The notes under the pieces: generated by a model
Seen by the model: only the letters and a program-made list of their open reading frames with translations
Told to the model about the DNA's origin: nothing
The model's database searches: none
Shown: positions 47,679-59,386 of the stretch, one piece after another
Layout: each line of letters starts with the position of its first letter
Position numbering within the stretch: position 1 is the stretch's first letter
NCBI GenBank assembly: GCA_037954235.1
Contig: JBBMOA010000017.1
Coordinates: 18,476,527 to 18,540,526, forward strand
Direction of reading: 5' to 3'
Length of the DNA: 64,000 bases
Origin: Aulostomus chinensis
Lineage: Eukaryota; Chordata; Actinopteri; Syngnathiformes; Aulostomidae
Made by a program: the position numbers and the translations under genes

Positions 47679-49383
47679 GACAAATAGAATCAATTTAAAG
47701 AATACTCATTATTTTCAAAACTGAATCGAAACAAATCCAGTATTTTGACATTAGTATATCGTGCCCTCTACATGCAAATAAGACCAGCCTTTTCTTTTTA
47801 TTTGAGTATACTTCCATCATGTTTTCACATTTACCATTTCACCAGTGAGTGAATTGTATAAATTCATACACATCCTCTCAAGATGCCCTTTTACAAAACA
47901 TGTACTAGGCCGAACATATCAGCCGTTACCTGAATGTTTGTAACGAATAAAACCTGTAGAAGGGACCACTGTTAGATCGTTAGTCAAATTGAGTTTAAGT
48001 AAAAACAACTATTTCAACATTCTATTTAAAGAAAGAAATGTAAATTTTATTGAAGATGGTATCTTTTCAGTTTCATTGTCTCTCCGCCTTTTCAGGAAAC
48101 TGTACGTTATTTCTTCCTCATTGTGTTGTTTGACATTACTACATGACTTCCAGGCTGTGGAAATAAAGACGCTAGCCGATCTACAGAAAAACTGATCCTG
48201 TGCCCTGATTCTATAAGAGTACTTCACATGTTCTAGTATCTTGAAGTACAGTCACAAAAAAAGCAGTAAACAGGAAAAAACAAAACAAAAACAAAACTCC
48301 CCTTCAGCAGTTACAAAGATGAACTCTCCATCTTTAGAATTCAGGTGCTTTTATGTACATTGAGTCGTGTACTGTATGCTCCCTCTTTTCATACTGACCC
48401 CTTCAACATTCCTGCATGAAAATGCACATCCCCATACTTTACAAAAGCACTTTTAAAATAGAAAACAAACTTTACCTGACATCTTTCAGAGGCTTCAGCC
48501 GCCTGGTTAAGTTGAACCAACTCAGCTAGCGTCTGCGTCGCCACGTGAAAACAGATTGCAAAACCAAAATACTTTTCATTATTTCTCCCTTCCCTTGTAA
48601 TACCACAGAAGTACCGTGTGCCAAGAAGAATGTCAAACTGTAAACCGTTCCTCTAAGAAACCCAGTTATTACTCCTTTGTACTTAAGTACCAAAATGAAC
48701 TAAAAGTATTTCAATTCTTACAAGAAATGCTAGAAAAATGCCCCTAAAACATGAAGGAGCTTTTTCATTCTTTCATTCCCGGGGCCAAGCATACTGGCCG
48801 CCTGATGTAAGCCACCATCACCACCACACATGGGAATATGGGATTTCACATCCACATCTCCACACCGGTTTGCACGCTCTCTGCCTTATTCAGCTTTGTA
48901 ACGTGTTCACTGCGACCCCTCCAGGTCCTAGCTTTATCTACATGAAGGCAACTGGAGGTTCTTGAAGACTGACACCTGAAAGGCTTCATCACTTCTCACT
49001 GATTGGCTGAGATTCTCAGGCTTTTACCTTCTTGCTGAGTTATTAACTCCTTGAGAGTCAAAGTGTGGCTGGCTGTTCCTAGCTTCTGTTAAACTCCAGG
49101 CATTTGAAAGTGGTACATTTGAAGATAATTTAATAACAGAAAGGATCCAAACATGTTCTAAGTGTTCCGGCAAAACCTAATTTAAAAATAAGCGCTATGT
49201 TCCTTGTAGCCTAATCAACTCTCGGCCAGATCTCGTTAATGCGTGAAACGTGATTAATTACACTGAAACTCTTCTTGCCTACATTTCCCACTATGCATTG
49301 AGGCCAACTGAAACATAAAAAAACGCAGGTGCTTAAAGCTGATCCCTAATTAAATATTTATCAAATACTAATGCATTTCCAGC

Positions 49384-49389
49384 TTTATT
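49384..49389 (-). terminator. Peripherin-like gene polyadenylation signal
   Basis: TTTATT on the + strand, AATAAA on the coding strand, about 360 nt beyond the stop codon at 49752. Confidence 0.5.
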
Positions 49390-49751
49390 TCAAGTTCAGT
49401 TTGAGTTTTGGACACCTGTTGCAAAAAAAAAAACCCCATGATCCACTGATAGGCCACATAATAATTGAATTGTGTAGTTGTTCAGAATATTTACATCTGT
49501 GTTTCTTTTTCACACAAAATCAACCATTCATGGAGAAACACAGTCTTTTGCGGTTGCTGATGAAGGCATTGCCAGTGTACCCAGTCATTCCAGTAATAGA
49601 TTTCATTTTCCACACGCAACATGTGGCGCTCCCTCAGGTTTAGTAGTAAACCAGCTCTCAGAAGTCCATGAAAAAAAATTTGTCAAATTTTTTTTTTTTT
49701 TTTTTGGATAAAGTTTGAGAGCCCCTGGTAGTGTTGTTATCCCGAGGGGGG

Positions 49752-51164
49752 TCAACTGGCAACAGGTTTTTGCTCGGGCGGCACATTGTCTGGTCCGTAG
49801 TGTGCTTTAGAAGTGGATGGTACATTGATGTTGGGGTCCCCGTTGTTGGTTGTGTCGATCTGGTTATTTTTGCCGAGGGTCTTGATGATATTTAAGTTGG
49901 TGCGGGCTGTTTCCATAAAACTGTTCTCCAGCAGCCAGCCATCTGATTCAGAGTTGGGGTCTCCTTGTCTCAGCACGTTTTCCAGGGAGGTCTGTAGGTA
50001 ACGAACCCCCGTCAGCACTGACAGCTAAAACAAGTCAGATGGAGGAAAAACAAACAGCCAAACATCGGTGAAAATGATACAGATTTCAGGCGCATGCAGC
50101 TAAGAGTCTGCATGGATGAGCCAGAGATAATATGACAGTAGAGATTTACTCACGGATTAGTCCATAGGTTTACAACTGTTAGCGCAAAGACTGAGACAAC
50201 ACTTGGCCCCTTAAATAAACTGTTTCCATGACAACCAATTTATATTTCCTGACCTCAAACAACCAGGTGATGAGGACCGTGAGGCCAATGGACTGCATGA
50301 TGTTGGTGTAATACTCCAGCAGCGCCTGGCAGCAGCCTTTCACCCACAGGTTCAGCTCCTCTGTCTGGTGGTCGTAGTTGAAGTGAGCGGAGTTGTTGGT
50401 TATCTGCTGCTGGATGCAGGGCCTTGGTGAGTTGAAGTTGCAGCAGCTGTATGGGACTCCATCCATCAGATACTTCCCCTCCACGTTGCTCCTCAGTCGA
50501 CTGAAGTGCAAGAGAAAGAAGGCGAGTGCATCAGTGTTTTTACGCGATTGAAGGTGTTTCATTCTGTCATTTGTTTTACTCACTCCACCACTTCTTTTTG
50601 GGACATATCCAGGTAGCGATTGCTGATCCACTGGATCTGAAACCAGTCTTTATAGCCATTATTGCCACAGCACTGGAACTCTATCTGCAGCATGTCCACA
50701 GTGCGCTTCAGGAAGCATCGCCCCGGTGTGTCCGTGTCCTTGTAGAACTTCATGGCCTCTGCCAGCCCTTGTCTCAGGGACTCCTCCAGCTCCCAGCGCA
50801 TGGTGTAACACATCAGAGCCCCCACCAGTACGCAGAAGGTGAAGAAGAAGGTGCAGATGATGTAGGGCAGCATGATCAGCTTCCAGCGTAAAAACTTGGT
50901 GGTGTCAACGCAGTCGTAGCAGATTTTACCCCCTAAGAAGTTAATGGCACAGGCGATGAGGCCCACAGCAATCAACATGTTTGGCACGTACTGGATGTCC
51001 CTCTCAGCCATCAGGTCCCCTCGCTTGTTGATCTCTACCTTCAGGAAGAGCCCCAGACTGAACAAGATGACCCCAGTCACCACTGAAATCCAGTTAAGGA
51101 TCCATAGCACCTGGGCAAGCTTGTCCCTCTTGGTTTTGGTGAACTTTACTCTCAAAACGGCCAT
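49752..51164 (-). CDS. prph2l: Peripherin-2-type photoreceptor tetraspanin, 366 aa
   Basis: Photoreceptor disc-rim tetraspanin that shapes outer segment membranes. Three exons (minus): 50584-51164 (581 nt), 50254-50500 (247 nt), 49752-50024 (273 nt); the first two have exactly the sizes of human PRPH2 exons. Four membrane segments are visible, with a large second loop at about residues 120-265 containing DTDTPGRCF, IEFQCCGNNGYKDWF, VPYSCCN and SPRPC, and the glycosylation site in ITNNSAHF. The C-terminus keeps GVRYLQTSLENV and the fusion-helix-like KTLGKNNQ. It is clearly closer to PRPH2 than to ROM1. Whether it is prph2 or its ancient paralogue prph2l is not certain; adjacency to UBR1 rather than UBR2 favours the paralogue. 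Confidence 0.88.
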
Positions 51165-53084
51165 CCTGTTTTTCTTTTAAATCCAGGACGACGAGGGAGG
51201 GAGGGGATTAACGGTGGGATGCAGGTAGAGCAGGGGAAAGGAAGACACTAACCTGTCAGAGGATACGGGGAAACGAGGGGAGGGGGATTGGTTGCACAGG
51301 TCTCTAAAAGTCCTCTGCTAAGCAGCTTAGCCCAGTAGTCATGATCAATATTTTGTGGACGTTGCATTGTGGTTAAACTGTTGGTGCTGGCAGTTCTATG
51401 AGACAACAAACCCAGAGCAACAAAAGAAATACACATTACACACTTGGAGATGAAAACACATGACAAAATGTAGTGAAGCGTGATGAGGTGTAGGACGAAT
51501 ACGGGAAATAATTGTCATCTGAGACGCAAAATAAGAAAAGATCCATCTACCTCAACCTGCTCAGTATTCTCCTGGAACGTCAACCTCTCATTTCCCTCGT
51601 TTTTTTTCTCTGACATCCTTCTCCTGGTCTGGAGAGAAGCAAGTCGTAGTAGTAGTGACACAGATTGTATAAGGCAGCCACTACAGCACCAGTGTGAGAC
51701 TCGCAGCCAAGTCCTGACCCTCCTCCTAATCCCCTTTAATCATTAATCAGTCCTGGGCCTCACGAGGGATTTGGACCCACCTTCTGCCACCTACGCAAAT
51801 CTGACTGTGACAGCACTGAGAGAGGAGCGTCTGATGGTCATCGTGTGTGCAAGTGAGTTTTCCTGTGAGTCAAACAGTCGGACATTAATTGGATCTGATT
51901 GAAAACACTTTGAGGCTGGTGATGATGCCAAGGAGATGTGCACACGTGATGACACAAATGGGTTGAAACAAGAAGAATCTCTTATGAAAACTTACAAAGC
52001 ACAATCTAAAGACGGTGTGTCGACGCCATCAAGGACCGTTTGGAGACAGACAGGAGCCATTTTGATATTGAACTGCTAGAATGGATATTCATTTTTAAAT
52101 CAAGACATCTGTAATTATGTTTTGATCAAGCAAATTCTGCCAATGAAGTATATTAGGCTTCTCATTATTCAGTGTTCTCGTCATAGATATCTGCAACGGT
52201 ATTTAGACTATTTCCAATATAATATATCCACAGTTGAATCCTGACCAGCAATAATTCCAGAAATCTTTAATTGCCGTGAGTTTAGGATTTCTAAAATTGC
52301 CCCCCCTTTTTTTTTTAGCTATCCGATATCAATACAAATTTCAGTATTATCAGATATATCGAATATCCAGTTGAGCTGTTATGTATCATGCAAAATATCA
52401 TTCCTATCTGCCAATATGTCATTTGTTGATGTAGTTTTAAATGTTAACAGGCTTTTGTTGTTGTTGTTTTCCCTTTTTCTAAATGACTTGAAAAAAAAAA
52501 ATCCTCTCCTGCCATCCCGGATTGGAGCGCCTCCAGTGTGGTTCGAACAGATCTGCCTCAACCTGAGCACCTCCACCCAACACCCCGCCGCGCCTCCTCT
52601 GACCTATTCTGCCTCTTCTCTCGTACGCACGCATCCAGAAATACTCAACCATGCTGTGAATCAGCCAATGAAATGTTAACTGAGAGTGAGATTAGGGGAT
52701 TAACGGCTACCAAAGTAGCTTGTGTAAGGAGAGAAGTTTACTTTAACCATCGGGGCCGGTCAGCAAATCCAGCAGGCAGACAGAGAGCACATGGTGCTGC
52801 TGACTGCTGAACAAACCCGGAGGGAAGTTTAACTGCTGCACTGTAAGTTTTCACGAGCGAAATGATTCTGATTCAGCTTTTTCTGATGGAGGCTTGTAGA
52901 ATGTTAACTGCTATTTTCATGCTTTTATCTGTTCTTGCACAATTACTGTTCAGTGAGTGTATGCACGCACACGCACACACACACGCACAAGCTTTGGTAA
53001 CTTTAGAATGTGAAATAAATCCTTTTAGAAATGTTTCATCATGTTAGGACTATGTGTCAGAACTTTGTTTCAGAGTCAGGCATC
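51165..53084. other. Divergent upstream region of the peripherin and ELYS-like genes
   Basis: About 1.9 kb between head-to-head starts. Near the peripherin start there are CRX/OTX-type TAATCC motifs on either strand (51205-51210 and 51728-51733), with further TAAT cores to about 51750. A probable 5'-UTR exon of the ELYS-like gene ends near 52841 (donor GTAAGT). No coding exon for an N-terminal domain was found. Confidence 0.5.
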
Positions 53085-56000
53085 ATGCTGGAAAGCCATT
53101 GGTCTGAGGCACTGGCCAGCAACAACATCAGAGCAATCATCCGCTGGCTGCGAAGGCTCACAGCTGAAGGTACGTGAAGAGCATTTTCGTGATTTTGCAC
53201 AACCAGTGAAGCACATCAAGCATTCCTTATTGTCCAGGAACTTCTATGTCCATCTATTCATTCAGGATTTTCTCTAATCATTTTTTTACCGTCCCATGTT
53301 TATCATTTTGTTCTCCTCTACATGGCCGAGTTTCTATATGTTAATCTTCTCTCATTCCAAATGTAACCCTCCAACCAGGTGCTGTTGACATGGAGGAAAC
53401 CCTGAGGACTTTCAGCAGCTGGGCACAGAGGACGTCTGAGTTTGCAAAAAAAGAGTTATTAACCTTATGTAAGTACACCCAACTACTTCAGGGACATCAA
53501 GTGGTAGCATTTGTCTGAGTGGGATATTTGTATCTGTCGAGCAGGCTTCAGCCGCTGCCAGGGACTGTGGATGTTTCTAGACCAAAGCTCCTTCACTAGG
53601 GTGCACATGCTGCTCCAGAGGCTGAGGAACCTGCTCAGTCTGGCCCAGTGGGCGAGGAGGCAGCTCAGTTCAGCACATCTCTGGCATGGTACCAACACAC
53701 GCATCATCCACGCTTCAGGGTTGTAGTGTGTTGCTAGAATGTGTTTTTCATGCAGGTGTGGGGATCCCGTGTGCGGGGTGCAGGGATGCAAACGGCTCCT
53801 CGGAAGTCAGACGCAGCTGCTGGAACCGAGAACACAGGGCTCTAAGGCAGCATATCTGGCTGGGACAGCTGGTCCAGTGGTGGGGCATCATGGGGCTCTT
53901 ACCCAAATGTCCTGGTACAGGCATCGTCTCCCTCCATTGTATCTGCATGCGGAAGCGTTATCACGCCCCTGAAGGTCTTTCGTTCTCTTTGCTGTTGCTT
54001 TTAGAGCCACATGAGGTGAAACGAATCTCTCAAATGTGGAAAGAAATGGATCATAGCCATCGGAAAGCTTGTCTGGAGACACCTGGGTAACTACGGTGCT
54101 CCGTAACCTGCCGCCATAATTCCAATTTCACTCTCTCTTAAAGTTTTCTCTACTTTTCCTGTCTGATTTTCCCACTGTTGACCAGATTGGAGGATAGAGG
54201 AATGGAACGATGGAGCTCTTTCATTCAGGCTTTGGTGACTCAGCTGGACAAACAGCATGGGTGCTTGTGGACGTCTGAGGACTGTACACAGCAGTGCTAT
54301 CCTCCTCCTAACCTCCAGGCCCTGCTGAAGCTTGTGCTTGTGCCTCAAATTGACAACATGTCAGTCCAAGCAATTGTATCCATCCAAGTGCGAATATTTC
54401 AATGAATAGTGAGACTTTTTTGGTCCCTATCTGCTCTATTTCGCTATCATTCTTAACCTGTACGCCTCACAGCTCATGTATTTTATCCTGGACATGACAA
54501 ATTTCCTGCAGTGCAAAGACGATCTCCTACATTCTTTCAGCCATGCTTTCACCATCCCCTCCAGCTTTTCTCAACAAATCCGAGCCTTCTGGATGCTTGA
54601 CCACGGACATGTTAAGGTACACAACGCCTTAGAGACAAAACTACTGACGGGCATCTAATTTTGATGAGAACATTCAGGTGAATAAGCTGACAGTGAGCTC
54701 AGTGACCAGTTACCCATCCTGTCGATCACATGAACCTCCATGTTGGAGCAGCTATAACACTCTGCTGATCTATTTGCTTGGAAAGGTTTACTGCCCCCTC
54801 TTCCAGTAACGACATCTTGTCACTTAGTCCATACACTTAGAAATCATGGAAGTAACTCACAAAGTTATCTACGCTATGTTACATTCCACCTAGACCTCCA
54901 TGGAGCTGCTCCTGAGCCCCGGGGCTGCCACTCCCTGCCTCTCCTGGCAGCATCGTTGCATCATCCGCTGTCTCCTGGCGAGGAGGCAGCCTCAGTTGGC
55001 GCTGAGGTACTTTCACTGGACCAGACCTGCAATGGAGAGTGTTGAAGATGCAAAGCTTTGTGCAGATGTGCTACTTCAGAACAGGTACTGGATACTTAGT
55101 TCTCCTTCATTTAATGATCTGACACTATTTAGTTATACTTGAGTTGTTTTTATCGTCTCTGACCTACAGCTGCGTCTCCGATGCCTGGGCTCTACTGAAG
55201 AGAAGCCGCACAGACAGTGACGACATGGTCATGTACTTCCTGCAGGCGTGTGACGGATTTGGCTTGTGTGCAGAGGCCTTAAAGTACATTCCTGTAGGAT
55301 ACAACGTGGGTGAATCTTGTATAGTCACGGAAAAACATATAAACAAAATCCACACAGTAACACAAAGGGACATTCTGTCCAACATTATCAGGTTGAAGGA
55401 GACGTCAGTGGGACTGCAGGGATGCGATTACAGAGGATAAAGAAGGGTACAAATATTACATAACACAAAATGAAGTGTGTTATATTTTTATGATGGGAAT
55501 TTATTTTAACAGACTTCTCAGAGGTACAGCAACCCTGTCCACTGTCTGCCAAACTGTATCAAGTGAACACATCGTCCCCAGAGGAACTCGTCCAACTGGC
55601 CAGAAACGCTGTGATGGAAGTGAGCCAACAAAATCCCAAGATAAGGTAGTGAGATGGTGCAGCAGTAAGAGATGATGAATGGGTGGAAGTCTTGACAAAG
55701 AATTTCTCTGTGTTCTTTATCCCAGTGAGGTTGTGTGGCCGGAGCGCACAGAGAGAAAAACGAGCAGCAGAGAGATGTTTCTGGCCATCCAGGCCCTGCG
55801 GCGTCTCACGCCCAGCCCCTCCCCGGCAGACATGGATGATAGTACGGAGCGAGCAGCAGATGATCCAGAAGAGAAGCATCCAGCCCTTCATTATGTATTT
55901 TCATTTTCTTTTTACATGTAAAAAAAAACACAATGTGTGCTTTTAAGAAATAAAGAATTAGACCTTTCTTATGTTCCCACACAGCCACCTGAGGCACCAG

Positions 56001-59000
56001 CGCACCTTTCATCATCTGAGTCCTCACCTGGAGGAGATCTGAGCTCTGGCTCCTCCTTCACCTCGGCTTTGTCTTTGCCTCTGTTGAGACGGGACCGCGT
56101 CTATGAGAGCACTTTGACTCTCCAGAGGATGTCGTCTCTCCTCACTGATGGAGAAAACCAATGCAGGGAGGAGGAGGAGGAGGATGAAGAAGAAGAAGAG
56201 AGCAGAACTCCGTCACCATTTGCAGTACTAGATTGCCCTGAGCTTGCCACGACACTAGATGGCGACACAGACCCCATTTCCCCCGACACAGGCATTTTTG
56301 TGGAGTCGATGCATGCTGAAGAGGGTGAGCATTGTGTTGCATTTTATTTTCACCCTCCCATTAAGAGATTATATCAGACACTCATTACTTTCTAGGGAGA
56401 GGAGATGTTAAAACAGGTGTTGAAGCAGGCTTTCCAGGAGCTTTCATGGATGAAACCCCTCCACCACATGAGAGGTCAGAGTTCACTTTACCCATAAAAC
56501 ATTGATGGAGCACAATCCCTTGAATGTAAATTAAAAGTGAGTGATTTTTATTCAGAATGTTCAGGATTGATCTACCCTCTCACTTCAATGAGGAGTCATC
56601 CCTTTCTGAGCTCCAGGTGGACAGTCGCAGTCTCCCCTCACCTGAGCATGGTGCGTAGCCGCAGTGACAAAAACATGGCTGCAACTGCATCCTCACCTCA
56701 CTGCATAATCTTGTAACGGCAGGGAAAATGGCGGGCGGTAAAGGTGCGTCTGCTGACGTGGTTCTTCCCAATGACGCCACTCTACGGAGCTCTGCAGTGC
56801 CACTCAATACGGACGACCAATCAGATCGTATCCTTCCACAGACGGTCAGTTTTGGTGGTGCAGATGCGTCTGACTGTTTCATCAAAGCTAGTCAGGTAGG
56901 CAGCAAACTCATCTCAATATTTGTTTGATATCCTACTGGCTTTCCTTAATTTCTAGAGGGTTGGATGAAAAAATGGAGGTGCAAGAGGCAGGATTTTATG
57001 ATTTAGTGGCCAAATATGAGGGTCCTGACCTCCTGTGCCGTGTGTGACACCAATCATGACCTGTGTCTGACCTTTGACAGAGCCTTCTGCTAGACATGTC
57101 TGCAGCCACTGGGTCAGTAGCCTTTACCGGCACCATTAAGACCTCCGAAGCTCAGTCACATACAGATGAAGCCCACATCCGGAGCAGCTCAGATCAATGC
57201 ACACTGGGCAGCTGGTGGAATCAGGACCTGGAAAATCTTGGCGGGTCCCGTAGCCTCTTAGCTGCAGCACAGCCAGGAGCAGCTGTCGAATCAGGTGAAA
57301 ACATTCCTGCTTTGTCTTTCCTTTATATATGCAAATAAACAAACGAGTGCTATAAATTTACAAGCATACAGTGTCATCACACATGCTAGCAGATGCCTCA
57401 CTGACATTTAGAGCCCCCCAAAGCATTACATTAGCAATTGTCTAATTGAAAAAGCCATTTATGTCTTTGCCAGTAATGACCTGAGAATGTTATTGCATAC
57501 ATGTTTATATGTCTGAGGTGCTGCTCTGCTCTGTAGCACCACAGGGTGCAGGATACAGGTTCATGTACCAAAGGCGGGGGGTCTTAGCTGTTAGGAGGAG
57601 GAAGTGGAGTGTCAGAGATTGCTTCTCTTGACCTTGCTGCAATCACTTATCCGTACAACAGCCCTCTACCCCCTCCATGCTTTCTGTGGGGGGCGTAATG
57701 TCTACCTCCACCAGCAGACCTCCCTCCATCTGCTGGGTTGTGTTGATCACCGCTGGGCCTCGGGGGTTCTACGGCCTACTGCCCCTCACAGTTGCCCCAA
57801 CCTTGTCACCGGAACAAGGGTTAAAGACGTAAACAGTGGAGCAATGTTGCATTAAATTAAAAGAATCGTCTCAGTAGTTACACCGATTTTTTTATGATGC
57901 TAAATGATTCTTTTCAAAGCAAAATAATACCGACACTTGTGTGTTCCTGCACAGATAAGAAGTCTTCTCTTGGTCTAAGTCAGCCCTACAGTCTTCTCAG
58001 CTTTATGGACTTCACTGCAAAGCAAAAAAGCAACAAAAGCAAACAGGTAAGGACCACTTAACTCTCATCTTCCCGCTGTATTCATCACAGGAAGATAAAA
58101 GCCAGACCAGGCTGTAGGGGACACTATTGTTCCAGTTAACAGTGTCTCCTCTTTGGATGATCTCATTTTTAGTCCCTGAGGATTTTTGCTTCATCACAAG
58201 CCAGCAGGTGCCCTCTTTACTACCCCCCCCCCCCGCCCCACCTCCCCCCTCTCTCCTGTCCTCAAGCATAAACATCAGTGCTTTTACGATCTCCGCCTAC
58301 AATGATGTCATTTTCTAAATATGAAGGCAGTATTTCAAGGGGATGGAAATCACTTGTGTGATGATCTGTAGCAACTTGAAAGCCAGAGTCATATGTACAG
58401 TCGTTTATTTGTCAGAAACACTGCGGTCTCTAGTTTATAATGTCAAATTTCACCACTGGCTTGTAAATTAGTGCTGGGTCTGCACATTACCCTGCTAAAT
58501 GCTGTAACATCGTTGCAGGGATATGACCAGGTAATTGTTTTACTGAGGTTTTATTGGATAATTGTTTAATTGCGATGTGGTCTCCTAATTATTTTGTTCA
58601 GAATTTGGGACCATATGGAGCTTGGCAGGTGAAATGAAATGAGATCATGTTAATTTATGATGAGCATTTCTTGGGCTGGGGTAGTGCACACTGTACCTCC
58701 GGCGTAAGTCAACCACTGCCGCCTGTTCTGGTTGTCCGGTGCTTGTTTACAGTGATGCCGTTACTTTGCTGTCTCGGTGTGACTGTACACAGAATGTGGG
58801 GGAGCTCTTGTTATCTTTTTGTCAAACTAAGCCAATGCAAAAAGGCTGCGAATAATTAATGAGCAAAAGGCGTGTAAATGAGTTTCGGCAGCCACAGATA
58901 AGACGATAAGGACAGTATAAATGATGTCTTTTTAAAAAAAGATATACGATCATGAAAATCAAAGCTCCCCAAGAAATGATCAACGCCTCAAACGATATCG

Positions 59001-59386
59001 CAAAATGAAAAACTGCCCAATTTGCTGTACATCAGAATAACAATATTTGCACGGCAAGAGACAGCCAGCATTGGTTGATGTTGCTTGTTTAAACATTTAA
59101 GATTCAAGGGGAGACGAATGGCCTCTATTAGGAGCATTTAATCAGTGGCTGGCCCAGTGCTCCCAGTCTCCTACACCCCCCCTGGGGAAAGATTAATGGG
59201 TACAGGATATTTCATCAGGTCCTCCACATCACTACCCAGGATATGAGGCTGTAATTGTGTCTGTTTTGCTGTTGTTTTGTGTTCCAGGCAGACAAAGAGG
59301 AAACCGCAGGTTGGAAGGTTTCACAAGGCGCCATGAGAAGCGGAAGAACACGATCAAGGAAAAGTAAACAAGCCAAGAGATCGTGA
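53085..59386 (+). CDS. ELYS-domain protein lacking the beta-propeller, 889 aa
   Basis: Nineteen coding exons: 53085-53169, 53379-53468, 53545-53688, 53756-53914, 54005-54086, 54186-54375, 54473-54616, 54894-55084, 55170-55305, 55392-55446, 55513-55645, 55726-55894, 55985-56324, 56396-56474, 56556-56650, 56723-56895, 57081-57294, 57955-58046, 59288-59386; 2670 nt, in frame. Residues about 205-405 match the helical ELYS domain of AHCTF1, a nucleoporin that seeds pore assembly: ILMYFILDM, FWMLDHGH, SMELLLSPG, LSWQHRCIIRCL, QLALRYFHW and CVSDAWALLKRS. The N-terminal WD40-like propeller of ELYS is missing. Residues about 590-600 form an acidic Glu run; the last 25 residues are Arg/Lys-rich (RSGRTRSRKSKQAKRS) without a canonical AT hook. 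The start is the first ATG after the exon acceptor (MLESHWSEALASNN). A possible polyadenylation signal ATTAAA is at 59712-59717. Function is unknown; it could act at chromatin or pores, or be a diverged AHCTF1 paralogue. Confidence 0.75.

Larger units (their letters stand above)
46962..49751. other. UBR1 3'UTR and convergent gap to the peripherin gene
   Basis: The UBR1 3' UTR ends near AATAAA 47271-47276. A compound AT/GT microsatellite lies at 47519-47678. On the minus strand AATAAA at 49389-49384 is the probable polyadenylation signal of the peripherin gene. A poly-T of about 20 bp lies near 49686-49706. No further gene is supported. Confidence 0.6.

Noticed and set aside
57604..57855. 83-codon open frame in an intron of the ELYS-like gene
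   Set aside because: No conserved motif and no splice signals consistent with the gene's phases.
53085..59386. Calling the gene AHCTF1 (ELYS) itself
   Set aside because: It lacks the propeller and the long C-terminal region, and sequence similarity outside the ELYS domain is weak.
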